Assembly (NCBI RefSeq): GCF_000429525.1
Contig: NZ_AUCA01000001.1
Span: 124,001-188,000 of the forward strand
Length of the DNA: 64,000 bases
Direction of reading: 5' to 3'
Source: Alicyclobacillus contaminans DSM 17975
Lineage (GTDB): Bacteria; Bacillota; Bacilli; Alicyclobacillales; Alicyclobacillaceae
The translations under genes and the position numbers were made by a program. Positions within the stretch are counted from its first letter, which is position 1. Each line of letters starts with the position of its first letter. The notes under the pieces were generated by a model that was not told the origin of the DNA, ran no database searches, and saw nothing but the letters and a program-made list of their open reading frames with translations. This document shows, piece after piece, positions 1 through 7,922 of the stretch.

Positions 1-324
1 AATTTCGCGCAGATTCCGCATGTGCAAGAGCGGGATGAGTGGTGGCGGATTAAGCAGGCCGGTCTGGCGGACGCGTATCGCAAAGTCAATCTGAACGAAC
101 TGGAGCCGATTCACATGCCGAAGAATTCGGGGATACCGTTCCTGATGGGTGTTTCATTCTTCGTCGGCGGATTTGGCTTGGTGTTTGGCTGGACGGTCGT
201 CGCCATTATCGGGTTTGCCGGTGTGTTCCTCTGCCTGTTGGCTCGGTCGCTGCAGGAGAAGACCGATTACCACATTCCGGTGAGCGAAGTGCAGCAGACG
301 GAAATCTCGCTGGGGAGGGCTTGA
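1..324 (+). CDS. qoxB: aa3-type quinol oxidase subunit I, C-terminal end (partial)
   Basis: The reading frame is open from the first base, so the gene starts outside the window. The visible 107 residues begin NFAQIPHV and include the stretch HMPKNSG followed by two hydrophobic segments (about residues 46-80) and a short tail with YHIPV. This matches the last two membrane helices and cytoplasmic tail of Bacillus-type heme-copper oxidase subunit I. The catalytic core (heme and CuB ligands) is not in view. The stop codon lies one base before the next ATG, as expected in a tightly packed oxidase operon. Subunits III and IV downstream look like QoxC and QoxD, which favours a quinol over a cytochrome c oxidase. 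Confidence 0.85.
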   Translation, partial: NFAQIPHVQERDEWWRIKQAGLADAYRKVNLNELEPIHMPKNSGIPFLMGVSFFVGGFGLVFGWTVVAIIGFAGVFLCLLARSLQEKTDYHIPVSEVQQTEISLGRA

Positions 325-325
325 C

Positions 326-955
326 ATGGCGGTCATGGAGCAAACGCTGAAAGATCTCCACGGCGCCGGGGAGCACAGGAAGCCGCTGGAGTACACGCAC
401 GGCGGTTCCGTGAACATCTTGGGATTCTGGTTGTTCCTCGCCACCGACCTGATGGTGTTCGCCACGCTGTTTGCGACGTACCTGATTTTGAAGACACATA
501 CCGATGGCGGGCCAACGGCGGCCGGGATCTTCGATATCCCCGGCTATGTGGCGGAGACGTTCATCTTGTTGACGAGCAGTTTCACGTGCGGATTGGCCAC
601 CTATTCGATGCGGAAGAATGCGAAAGCTGCGGCGTTGACGTGGCTGGCCATCACCATGGCGCTGGGGCTGGCCTTCGTGGGACTGGAAGCCAGCGAGTTC
701 GCCAAGGACGTGGCGGACGGCGCCACGATGCAGCGCAGCGCGTTTCTCAGTGCCTTCTACACGCTGGTGGGCACGCACGGAGCGCACGTGTCGCTCGGCA
801 TTCTCTGGATGGCGTCGCTGTTCTTCCAAATTGCCCGCCGCGGCTTTGACGCGGTGCGGGCGCGGAAACTGTTCGTGGTCGGCCTCTACTGGCACTTCCT
901 CGATATCGTTTGGGTGTTCATCTTTACGGTTGTGTACACGATGGGGGTGAGATGA
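326..955 (+). CDS. qoxC: aa3-type quinol oxidase subunit III
   Basis: 209 residues, the usual length for the short five-helix form of subunit III. The motifs LNILGFW-like (VNILGFWLFLATD, about residues 29-41), SSFTCG, GTHGAHV and YWHFLD are family hallmarks. About five membrane segments can be seen. The protein packs beside subunit I and is thought to support oxygen entry and proton uptake. It begins one base after the subunit I stop and its own stop abuts the next start, so translation is probably coupled. It resembles QoxC of Bacillus more than the cytochrome c oxidase version. Confidence 0.93.
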   Translation: MAVMEQTLKDLHGAGEHRKPLEYTHGGSVNILGFWLFLATDLMVFATLFATYLILKTHTDGGPTAAGIFDIPGYVAETFILLTSSFTCGLATYSMRKNAKAAALTWLAITMALGLAFVGLEASEFAKDVADGATMQRSAFLSAFYTLVGTHGAHVSLGILWMASLFFQIARRGFDAVRARKLFVVGLYWHFLDIVWVFIFTVVYTMGVR

Positions 956-1297
956 ATGGCCAATTCAGCCGTCAGTCAATCCACGAATCTGGAGCCGCAG
1001 TTTCATGAAGAGGCGTTTCCCTGGAAGCACATCATCGGGTATGTCCTCTCTCTGGTGCTGACGGGGGCCGCGCTCTGGTGCGCGTTGGGATATCATCTGC
1101 GCGGTAGTGCGCTGATTGTCACAATTCTGGCGATGGCTGTTCTGCAGATTGTGGTTCAGCTGTTCCTGTTCATGCATCTGACGGAGAGTGACGGGACGCG
1201 GGCGCACGTGTGGACCATATGTCTCGGATTTTTCTTCACCTTCGTGGTGGTGGCGGGGACCATCTGGATTATGTCGTTCGGTTCCCAGGTTGCTTGA
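956..1297 (+). CDS. qoxD: aa3-type quinol oxidase subunit IV
   Basis: 113 residues with three membrane segments. The motifs FPWKHIIGYVLS near the N-terminus and FLFMHLTES in the middle are typical of the small subunit IV of quinol oxidases (QoxD/CyoD family), which helps assemble the complex. The ATG immediately follows the qoxC stop (TGA then ATG with no gap). The next gene, heme O synthase, follows after 27 bases, so one transcript probably supplies both the enzyme and its heme. Confidence 0.9.
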   Translation: MANSAVSQSTNLEPQFHEEAFPWKHIIGYVLSLVLTGAALWCALGYHLRGSALIVTILAMAVLQIVVQLFLFMHLTESDGTRAHVWTICLGFFFTFVVVAGTIWIMSFGSQVA

Positions 1298-1324
1298 CGA
1301 CACAGCGGGAAGAGAGGCACGAAC

Positions 1325-2257
1325 ATGTCCATGATTTCCGGTGACGTCCATGCGATTCCAAACCAAGCGGACTCTGTCCGCTCGGTTTGGAAAACCGTAC
1401 AGGCTTACGTTGCTCTGACCAAGCCGAAAATTCTCGTCATGCTTCTCATCACCGGCTACTGCGCGATGGTCGTTGCCAACCGCGGCGTGCCTTCGGCGTT
1501 TCTGACCGCCGCGACGCTTGTGGGATTGGCGCTGTCGTCTGCGGCGGGGGCCGTGTTGAACATGTGGTACGACCGAGACATTGACGGCCTGATGCGGCGG
1601 ACATCCAGCCGCCCGCTGCCGACCGGCGCTGTCAAACCCGGACACGCGTTGGTGTTCGGCATTGGTCTGGAAGCCGCTTCGTTCGCGCTGCTGTACGGGC
1701 TGGTCAATCCATTGACGGCGCTGCTCTCGTTCCTTGGCTTCGTGTATTATGTGCTGATTTACACCATCTGGTTGAAACGGCGGACGCCCCAGAACATCGT
1801 CATCGGCGGCGGCGCGGGCGCCATTCCGCCCCTCGTCGGCTGGGCGGCGGTGGCGGGGCATCTGTCCTGGTTGGCGTGGCTCATGTTTGCGGTCATCTTC
1901 CTGTGGACACCACCGCACTTTTGGGCGTTGGCGTTGTACAAGAACGAGGACTACGTCCGCGCGGGCGTTCCCATGATGCCCGTGGTGCGCGGCTTTCGGT
2001 CCACCAAGCGGCAGATGTTCGCGTATTCCGTCGTATTGTTGACGGCTACGCTGATTCCGAGCTTCACCGGAACGGCGACGCTCGTCTACACGGTGCCCAC
2101 CGTCGTGCTCGGCGGACTGTTTTCGATGCTCGCTTGGCGGTGTTTGCGCGAACCGGACACGAGCATGATCTGGGCAAAACGTCTGTTTCTGTCATCCCTG
2201 CTCTATTTGCCGGTCTGGTTTCTGGCCATTGTTCTCGGCGTTCGCGGGATGCTCTGA
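1325..2257 (+). CDS. ctaB: heme O synthase (protoheme IX farnesyltransferase)
   Basis: 310 residues with about nine membrane segments, the normal size. The UbiA-family prenyl-diphosphate binding motif is clear: N79 with D83, D85 and D87 in NMWYDRDID. The second aspartate-rich loop follows at YKNEDYVRAG. The enzyme transfers a farnesyl group to protoheme to make heme O, the precursor of the heme A used by the oxidase upstream. An AAGAGAGG-like ribosome site precedes the ATG. Its position between the oxidase genes and ctaA supports a heme A supply role. Confidence 0.95.
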   Translation: MSMISGDVHAIPNQADSVRSVWKTVQAYVALTKPKILVMLLITGYCAMVVANRGVPSAFLTAATLVGLALSSAAGAVLNMWYDRDIDGLMRRTSSRPLPTGAVKPGHALVFGIGLEAASFALLYGLVNPLTALLSFLGFVYYVLIYTIWLKRRTPQNIVIGGGAGAIPPLVGWAAVAGHLSWLAWLMFAVIFLWTPPHFWALALYKNEDYVRAGVPMMPVVRGFRSTKRQMFAYSVVLLTATLIPSFTGTATLVYTVPTVVLGGLFSMLAWRCLREPDTSMIWAKRLFLSSLLYLPVWFLAIVLGVRGML

Positions 2258-2287
2258 CGGGCGCGACCATGAAAGGGGGAGAGGGGT

Positions 2288-3280
2288 GTGACGCAGACGA
2301 GGGGATTCGCGCGCCTGACCTTTTGGCTGGGCGTTGTGGTCACCGTAGGGTTCTTCTGGGTCAACACTGTGGGCTTCGTCGACACGCACACCGGCTCGGC
2401 GTTGGGCTGTGGGCACAACTGGCCGCTGTGCAACGGCAACGTCATCCCGTCGGTGTGGGGGCTGCACACGTTGATTGAGTTCCTGCACCGCGCCATCGTG
2501 GCCGTGGTGGTGCTGCTGCTCGCGGTGTTTGCGGTCTGCGCACTCGTTCGCTACAGGCAGTGGACGGAGGTAAAGAGCCTGGTCGGCCTGTCCATCCTGT
2601 TTACGATTCTGCAATCGTTCCTCGGGGCGCTTGGCGTGTTGTTGCCCCACGATCCGCCCGCAGTACTGGCCATTCACCTCGGCGTCTCCCTGCTCGCGCT
2701 GACGTCTGTCCTGCTGGCCACAGTGGTCATTGGCCAAATCCAGCGGGCGGAACGGACGGGGGGGCGTGTTGTGCTGCGCCCGCAGCTGCCCGACCTGCGA
2801 TTTCGGCTGTGGGCCTGGTTTTCCACCGTGTTCACGTTTATCGCCATGTACGTCGGGGCGTTCGTGTCCAGCACGGGCGCCGGCGGTCGATTTCAAGGAT
2901 GGCCGCTGCCGGCAGAAACGTACCAGGTGGCCGGCTGGGCGTTCGAGCTCGACGTACTGCACCGGACGCTGGCGCTGTTGTTGGTGCTGAACCTGCTGTT
3001 GGGGGTTCGTTGGACGTGGCAATTTCGGCGGCAGCGCCCCGACCTCTTTCGCGGAGCGCTCACAGCGCTGATTTGCGTCTGTCTGCAAGCGCTGAGCGGC
3101 ATGCTGTTAATCGCCACCAGCCTGAGCATTCAGGCGTTTCTCACGCACGTCACGATTGTCACCGGCCTGTTCGCTTCCATGTGCTATCTGTCTCTGCAGG
3201 TGTGCGGAGAACCGATACGAAAAAAGACAACGCATCTCCGAGCCATCCACGGGGGACGTCAGAACGCGTCCACTTACTGA
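2288..3280 (+). CDS. ctaA: heme A synthase
   Basis: 330 residues, eight membrane segments in two four-helix halves. Histidines in EFLHR, AIHLG, DVLHR and LTHVT are the expected heme ligands. The cysteine pair in the first extracytoplasmic loop (GCGHNWPLCNG) is characteristic of Bacillus-type CtaA. The enzyme oxidises the C8 methyl of heme O to a formyl group. The start is GTG at 2288, chosen because GGGGGAGAGGG lies just upstream and the next in-frame starts are inside the first helix. It directly follows ctaB, unlike B. subtilis where the two genes diverge. Confidence 0.94.
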   Translation: MTQTRGFARLTFWLGVVVTVGFFWVNTVGFVDTHTGSALGCGHNWPLCNGNVIPSVWGLHTLIEFLHRAIVAVVVLLLAVFAVCALVRYRQWTEVKSLVGLSILFTILQSFLGALGVLLPHDPPAVLAIHLGVSLLALTSVLLATVVIGQIQRAERTGGRVVLRPQLPDLRFRLWAWFSTVFTFIAMYVGAFVSSTGAGGRFQGWPLPAETYQVAGWAFELDVLHRTLALLLVLNLLLGVRWTWQFRRQRPDLFRGALTALICVCLQALSGMLLIATSLSIQAFLTHVTIVTGLFASMCYLSLQVCGEPIRKKTTHLRAIHGGRQNASTY

Positions 3281-3313
3281 GACCAACCGGGGTAAGGGTT
3301 TCGGTTCGGGAAA

Positions 3314-3365
3314 CGGCAGACCTTGCGTGCCCACCTGCTGCGGCGATGGGTCGGAAGGTCTGCCG
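3314..3365. repeat. 11-bp perfect inverted repeat after ctaA
   Basis: CGGCAGACCTT (3314-3324) pairs with AAGGTCTGCCG (3355-3365), with a 30-base loop that can pair a little further. It sits between ctaA and the convergent kinase gene. There is no U-run, so it is either a bidirectional transcription barrier or an RNA-stabilising stem; the sequence does not decide. Confidence 0.55.
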
Positions 3366-3427
3366 TCTGACTGTATGCTGTATGAATGCGTGACAGACGG
3401 GGCCAGGATGTCCGAGCTTTTCCTGGG

Positions 3428-4498
3428 TCAGTGCAAAGGAATGGTGAGCGTCACCCGCGTCCCCTGTCCCGGGGCGGAGTCGATGGATAGGCGACCGCCA
3501 ATGAGTTCGCAGCGTTCGCGCATGGTGCGTAGGCCGTAGTGATCGGACGTCGCTTTCTCCGCAGTGGAGAACCCCACGCCATCGTCTTGGATGACGAGCC
3601 TGAGCAGGGACGGCTTGGCCGTGGCGGGCGTCGTCTCCAAGTGCACCACCACGTGCGTCGCCGACGCGTGTTTCCGTACGTTGTTCAGTGCTTCCTGCAT
3701 CGCTTTGACCACCTGGTTCGCCACGTACGGCGGAACGGTGATGTCGTCGCCGCGGTGATGGAATTCCGTATGGATGTGATGCCGGTTTCCAAACTCCAGG
3801 ACGTATCGCTGCAGATACGGAACGAAATGCCCCGTGACGCGAAAGGTCAGGTCGTAGATGGCCTGCCGGAGATCCACCAGGCTATTGTCCAAGACGCGGC
3901 TGAGATTCTCCAACTGGGCGGCGTCCACGGCCTCTCCGCGGCGAACATCGTCCAGCATCAGTTTGATTTGCAAATTCACATAAGCAATGTCCTGTGCGAC
4001 TCCGTCGTGAATGTCCCGGGCAATCCGTTCGCGTTCCTGCAGGGTGTAGTGCAGCTCTTGATTGCGCATCTGTTCCTGTTGAAGCCGTTTCTGCACGGAG
4101 AGGTCGCGGATGGACATCAGCAGATAGGAGTCAGCGTCATTCACTTCAATCGGAGAATAGGTGACGGAGACCGGAAGAGTTCGTCCGTCCTTCGTTTGAA
4201 TATTCATTTCCACATTGGTCATTGGCTGTTTTGCCGTCAACGCGCACTGACCCACGCAGTTCTGTTCGTACATGGGAATGTTGGCAGGGTCGTGGCACTG
4301 AAAGAGATGTCCGCAAAAGCAGCCCGCCAAAGACTCTCTGCCGAGCATCCGTTTGGCGGCCGCGTTGACGTAGACCACCCGCCGCGATGCGTCCAACAGT
4401 ACCAAGCCGTCCGCAGAGCATTCGAAAATCGCCTGGAAGATGGCCACGGACAGCCGTTCTTCCGTTTTCACCACTGGATTCGCCGTGTTGCGTTTCAC
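3428..4498 (-). CDS. PAS-domain sensor histidine kinase, NarX/DegS (HisKA_3) type, cysteine-rich
   Basis: 356 residues, no membrane segment, so cytoplasmic. An N-terminal PAS domain (about 16-130) is followed by a HisKA_3 dimerisation helix with the phospho-acceptor H164 in ARDIHDGVAQD, and an HATPase domain (about 250-356) ending in the DDGVGF and GLRTM boxes. The PAS domain holds cysteines C60, C62, C68, C81 and C85 (CFCGHLFQC and NCVGQC), a pattern suited to a metal, iron-sulfur or redox switch (inference). Start GTG at 4498 follows GAGGTGAGG. No response regulator is adjacent; kinases of this class normally pair with NarL-type regulators, and one lies at 39500. The gene is convergent with the oxidase/heme operon. 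Confidence 0.88.
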   Translation of the reverse strand: MKRNTANPVVKTEERLSVAIFQAIFECSADGLVLLDASRRVVYVNAAAKRMLGRESLAGCFCGHLFQCHDPANIPMYEQNCVGQCALTAKQPMTNVEMNIQTKDGRTLPVSVTYSPIEVNDADSYLLMSIRDLSVQKRLQQEQMRNQELHYTLQERERIARDIHDGVAQDIAYVNLQIKLMLDDVRRGEAVDAAQLENLSRVLDNSLVDLRQAIYDLTFRVTGHFVPYLQRYVLEFGNRHHIHTEFHHRGDDITVPPYVANQVVKAMQEALNNVRKHASATHVVVHLETTPATAKPSLLRLVIQDDGVGFSTAEKATSDHYGLRTMRERCELIGGRLSIDSAPGQGTRVTLTIPLH

Positions 4499-4866
4499 TC
4501 GGTCCTCACCTCGGTTTCATGGACGATTATGAGCCGTGGCAACGCACGAAAACAGGGTACGACCTCATTGTAAGGAAACCCCATCCGAATGGCGTAGTAC
4601 AAACGGACTATTTCTAGCCACAGATTCAGGATTTTGTCACGTGGCGGCGCGGTGTGGCGCGGGGGATGCTCAGGTGCGAGGACTGTGCCGGCGCCTCCCC
4701 GGCCGGTCCGCATGGACTAGGCGGTTTGGAACTACTGCCAGCGTTGTACCCGGCTGCATAATGGGTGCAACACCTGCGGCCATTGTGCCTTTGGGCGTCG
4801 CGTTTCGCAGAGAAGCGGCGTTGGCGCGGAGCGCTGTCGGGTGCGGTGTGCGAGGAGGAATGGAGC
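4499..4866. other. divergent intergenic region between kinase and pfkA
   Basis: About 370 bases with no convincing gene. It must carry the promoters of both divergent genes. An imperfect inverted repeat GTTGTACCC (4743-4751) / GGGTGCAAC (4763-4771) lies about 100 bases before pfkA and could be an operator or leader stem. A good ribosome site GAGGAGGAA sits just before the pfkA ATG. I could not identify a confident -35/-10 pair. Confidence 0.4.
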
Positions 4867-5826
4867 ATGCGACGAATTGGCGTACTCACGAGTGGCGGTG
4901 ATGCACCGGGCATGAATGCCGCCATTCGCGCTGTGGTTCGTTCCGCGATATACAACCGGGTGGAAGTGTTGGGCATTCGCCATGGCTTTCAAGGGCTATT
5001 GGAGGGAGACATGGTCCCGCTGGGGCTCGGATCCGTGGCGGACATCATCCAGAGAGGCGGCACGATGCTGTTCACGTCGCGGTGCGAAGCGTTCAAGACA
5101 GACGAAGGACAGGCGCAGGGCGTGGAACGCCTGCGCGCCGCTGGCATAGAGGGACTTGTGGTGATTGGCGGGGACGGATCGTTTCGCGGTGCCAGGGCGC
5201 TGTCACAGCGAGGGATTGCCACCGTTGGCATCCCGGGCACCATTGACAACGACATTCCGTGCTGTGACACCACCATCGGCTTTGATACGGCGGTCAACAC
5301 AGCCATTGAGGCGGTGGATAAGATCCGGGACACCGTCGCATCGCACGACAGGGTCTCCGTGGTGGAGGTGATGGGACGGAATGCAGGGGACATCGCGCTC
5401 CACGTGGCTCTGGCCGGCGGTGCCGAATCCGTGTTGGTGCCGGAATATCCGGTTGACCTGGACGATGTGGTGGCTCGGCTGTACCGGGGGCTGGAGCGCG
5501 GAAAGCGGCACTCCATTGTGGTGGTGGCCGAGGGGACGCTTTCCGGACCAGAAGTCGCCGCGTATCTCACGCGTCACACCGGATTTGACGTCCGCGCGAC
5601 GGTGCTCGGGCATATCCAGCGCGGCGGCGCGCCGACCGCACGGGATCGGGTGTTGGCCAGTCAATTGGGAAATCTAGCGGTTCAACGGTTGCTCGACGGG
5701 GCAACCGGGCAAATGGTGTGTGTGCGAGACGGCAGTCTCTGCGCCGTCGACTTCGAAGAGGTGTTTCAGGGTCGGCACACGGTGGAACCGTCGTTGTATC
5801 GATTGGTGAATACGCTCGCCATTTGA
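4867..5826 (+). CDS. pfkA: ATP-dependent 6-phosphofructokinase
   Basis: 319 residues, exactly the usual length of bacterial PfkA. The nucleotide loop LTSGGDAPGMNAAIR is at the N-terminus. GGDGS (G101-D103) contacts ATP, where the glycine after D103 fits an ATP rather than a pyrophosphate enzyme, and TIDND carries the catalytic D127. MGR and RGGAPTARDR motifs bind fructose 6-phosphate. It catalyses the committed step of glycolysis. The ATG at 4867 is preceded by GAGGAGGAA; a longer reading frame upstream lacks a ribosome site. No pyruvate kinase gene follows, unlike the common pfkA-pyk pair. Confidence 0.96.
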   Translation: MRRIGVLTSGGDAPGMNAAIRAVVRSAIYNRVEVLGIRHGFQGLLEGDMVPLGLGSVADIIQRGGTMLFTSRCEAFKTDEGQAQGVERLRAAGIEGLVVIGGDGSFRGARALSQRGIATVGIPGTIDNDIPCCDTTIGFDTAVNTAIEAVDKIRDTVASHDRVSVVEVMGRNAGDIALHVALAGGAESVLVPEYPVDLDDVVARLYRGLERGKRHSIVVVAEGTLSGPEVAAYLTRHTGFDVRATVLGHIQRGGAPTARDRVLASQLGNLAVQRLLDGATGQMVCVRDGSLCAVDFEEVFQGRHTVEPSLYRLVNTLAI

Positions 5827-5846
5827 ACGGAAATGGAGGAAAGACG

Positions 5847-5948
5847 ATGCACGACGAGGAACTCACGCAAAAGCAGAAGGTGGCTCTGTTCGCGTTCATC
5901 GCGCTGGTCAGCGCCATCGTGGTGTACGTTGGGATTGTGGTGCTGTAA
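5847..5948 (+). CDS. 33-residue single-span membrane protein
   Basis: Begins 20 bases after pfkA with a strong ribosome site GGAGGAAAG. The peptide has a charged head (MHDEELTQKQK) and one hydrophobic segment ending in VVL. No known family is recognised. Its spacing suggests co-transcription with pfkA. The good ribosome site and clean charged-then-hydrophobic layout make it a credible small membrane protein, though function is unknown. Confidence 0.6.
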   Translation: MHDEELTQKQKVALFAFIALVSAIVVYVGIVVL

Positions 5949-6140
5949 GCGGCGCGCCTTTCGCTGCGGGTGAGCGCGGCGGAAGGGGTGCCGGAGGGTG
6001 GCTGACGGCGCGGGTGAGGATGTGCTATGTTGGTATCAGTCCGAATGGGAGGGGCTGTCACCCGTTGCACGGACAGGTGGTGTTCGTCTCAGGATGAACC
6101 GGTGTCCACCATCTTGCGCATGAGAGGAAGATCGGCGGCG

Positions 6141-6272
6141 ATGAACCACGTCAGTTCTCTGTTCGTCATTCTGTTCGCGCTGGTGACCTGCATTACGTAC
6201 AACGTGTCTCTCCTTTTGCGCAACGGGACCCCGGGAGCACGCACCACATGGGAAAGTACCGACGGCCTTTGA
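6141..6272 (+). CDS. 43-residue putative membrane peptide
   Basis: ATG at 6141 follows AGAGGAAG. Residues 5-25 are hydrophobic (SSLFVILFALVTCITYNVSL) and the tail is polar. The stop codon falls in the loop of the terminator at 6257-6287. No family recognised. It could instead be a short untranslated stretch ahead of that terminator, so confidence is modest. Confidence 0.4.
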   Translation: MNHVSSLFVILFALVTCITYNVSLLLRNGTPGARTTWESTDGL

Positions 6273-6287
6273 GTCCGTCGGTATTTT
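6257..6287 (+). terminator. Rho-independent terminator
   Basis: Stem TACCGACGG (6257-6265) / CCGTCGGTA (6275-6283), nine perfect pairs, followed by TTTT. It separates the pfkA region from the sigma-54-controlled gab operon. Confidence 0.8.
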
Positions 6288-6295
6288 GTCTTGGA

Positions 6296-6336
6296 ATTGA
6301 TGCAATCGTGAATGCGCGTGATGCAGATATGCATCG
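6296..6336 (+). promoter_or_regulatory. candidate upstream activator sites for the gab promoter
   Basis: TGATGCA occurs at 6298-6304 and again at 6319-6325, 21 bp apart (two helical turns). The second copy is part of the palindrome GATGCA-N4-TGCATC (6320-6335), and the first lies in ATTG-N3-CAAT (6296-6306). The group is about 100 bp upstream of the sigma-54 promoter, the usual place for enhancer-binding-protein sites. Assignment to the activator at 9415-11163 is an inference. Confidence 0.5.
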
Positions 6337-6432
6337 AAACTTGGATAAAACCACGGAACATCCGGGGAACGGCGAATGCCTGCGCGCATCCGCGACGCGG
6401 CCGTCGCACGGCACGGTCGGTATGCACCGTCG

Positions 6433-6449
6433 TTGGCATGGAACTTGCA
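6433..6449 (+). promoter_or_regulatory. sigma-54 (-24/-12) promoter of gabTD
   Basis: TTGGCATGGAACTTGCA matches the sigma-54 consensus (TGGCAYG-N4-TTGCW), with GG at 6435-6436 and GC at 6447-6448 correctly spaced. Transcription would start near 6460, about 75 bases before gabT. A sigma-54 activator gene lies immediately after gabD, which supports the call. Confidence 0.85.
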
Positions 6450-6457
6450 TGTCTCAT

Positions 6458-6491
6458 CGGTTCGATCCGAACCGCGCCCTGTCTGGGGCGC
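6458..6491 (+). repeat. two stem-loops in the gabT leader
   Basis: CGGTTCG-ATC-CGAACCG (6458-6474) is followed directly by GCGCCC-N6-GGGCGC (6474-6491). Both lie around or just after the predicted start of transcription. They could stabilise the 5' end of the mRNA or be DNA sites for a repressor. Confidence 0.45.
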
Positions 6492-6535
6492 GGGCAACGC
6501 AGGTCCATCTATGATGCGGGAGGAAGGTAGAACAT

Positions 6536-7885
6536 ATGCAGAGCACAGACAAGACCACCATTGCAATGCACACGTCCATTCCGGGGACGCATTCCCAGGA
6601 GTTGCTGGCGCTCCGCCAAAAACATGTGCCGCGGGGCGTTTCCAACAGTGTACCGGTATTCGTCGAGAAGGCCGAGGGCGCCGTGGTGGTGGATGTCGAC
6701 GGCAATCGCATGATTGACTTGGCGGGCGCCATCGGGACGCTGAACGCGGGGCATTGCCCGCCGCGCGTGGTCGCCGCGCTGAAGGCGCAACTCGACCAAT
6801 ACATCCATCCTGGCTTCAATGTGCTCATGTACGAACCGTACGTGCGCTTGGCGGAAACGTTGAACGCGTTGACGCCTGGAGATCACGAAAAGCGGACGTT
6901 CTTCCTGAACAGCGGGGCCGAAGCCGTGGAAAACGCGGTTAAGATTGCGCGCAAATTCACGGGACGCCGCGGGGTGCTGTCATTCCGTGGCGGATTTCAC
7001 GGGCGCACCCTCTTGGCCATGTCGCTCACCAGCAAGGTGAAGCCGTATAAATTTGGATTTGGCCCGTTTGCCGCGGACGTGTACAGGCTGCCGTATCCGA
7101 ATTACTACCGTGCGCCTCTGAACATGACGCCGGACCAATTGGATGACGCGCTGCTCTCGCGAATGGAGGAATTTTTCATCTCCGACGTTCCGAAGGAGGA
7201 GATTGCCGCGGTCATTATGGAGCCTGTGCAAGGGGAGGGGGGCTTCATCGTTCCGTCCCGCCGCTTTGTCCAAGGGGTGCGCGACATCTGCCGCAAAAAC
7301 GACATTCTGTTCATCGCCGACGAAGTGCAGACCGGGTTCGGAAGAACGGGCCGGCTGTTTGCCGTCGAACATTTCGGTGTGGTGCCGGATCTGATGACCA
7401 TGTCCAAGTCCATCGCGGCAGGACTGCCCATCAGTGCCGTCACGGGCAGGGCGGATGTGATGGATGCGCCGGAGCCCGGCGAAATTGGCGGTACGTACGG
7501 CGGCAGCCCCCTCGGTTGCGTGGCGGCGCTCGAAGTGATCCGGACGTTGCAAGAAGAGCATTTGGTGGAGCGGGCCAATGTCATCGGCGATATCATCCGC
7601 ACCAACCTGGAGCAGCTGCAGCGGCAATATCCGGTGATTGGCGACGTGCGGGGGCTCGGAGCCATGATGGCCATGGAGTTGGTCAAAGATCCCGTGACCA
7701 AGGAACCGCATCCCGAGTTGACCAAGCGGATTCTCGCCGAGTGTTACCAGCGCGGCGTCGTGCTCCTCAATGCGGGCATGTACGGGAATGTCATTCGTTT
7801 TCTGTCTCCGCTCGTCATCACCGATGCGCAGTTGGAGGAAGCGTTCGCCGTCCTTCGCGGCGTCTTTGCGGACCTCCTCGGCTGA
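6536..7885 (+). CDS. gabT: 4-aminobutyrate (GABA) aminotransferase
   Basis: 449 residues, class III PLP aminotransferase of normal length. NSGAEAVENAVKIAR (phosphate-binding region), ADEVQTGFGRTG (aspartate to the PLP pyridine) and K291 in MTMSKSIAAGLP, which forms the Schiff base, are all present. The enzyme moves the GABA amino group to 2-oxoglutarate, giving succinic semialdehyde. ATG at 6536 follows GGGAGGAAGG. gabD follows after 37 bases and the pair is preceded by a sigma-54 promoter. Related 5-aminovalerate or other omega-aminotransferases are possible, but the SSADH neighbour favours GABA. Confidence 0.9.
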   Translation: MQSTDKTTIAMHTSIPGTHSQELLALRQKHVPRGVSNSVPVFVEKAEGAVVVDVDGNRMIDLAGAIGTLNAGHCPPRVVAALKAQLDQYIHPGFNVLMYEPYVRLAETLNALTPGDHEKRTFFLNSGAEAVENAVKIARKFTGRRGVLSFRGGFHGRTLLAMSLTSKVKPYKFGFGPFAADVYRLPYPNYYRAPLNMTPDQLDDALLSRMEEFFISDVPKEEIAAVIMEPVQGEGGFIVPSRRFVQGVRDICRKNDILFIADEVQTGFGRTGRLFAVEHFGVVPDLMTMSKSIAAGLPISAVTGRADVMDAPEPGEIGGTYGGSPLGCVAALEVIRTLQEEHLVERANVIGDIIRTNLEQLQRQYPVIGDVRGLGAMMAMELVKDPVTKEPHPELTKRILAECYQRGVVLLNAGMYGNVIRFLSPLVITDAQLEEAFAVLRGVFADLLG

Positions 7886-7922
7886 CGTGGACGACGAGTA
7901 GGACTGGAAGGAGGAACCATCC

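Noticed and set aside
965-1918. Long minus-strand open frame across qoxD and ctaB
   Set aside because: Antisense to two well-recognised genes and of unnatural composition.
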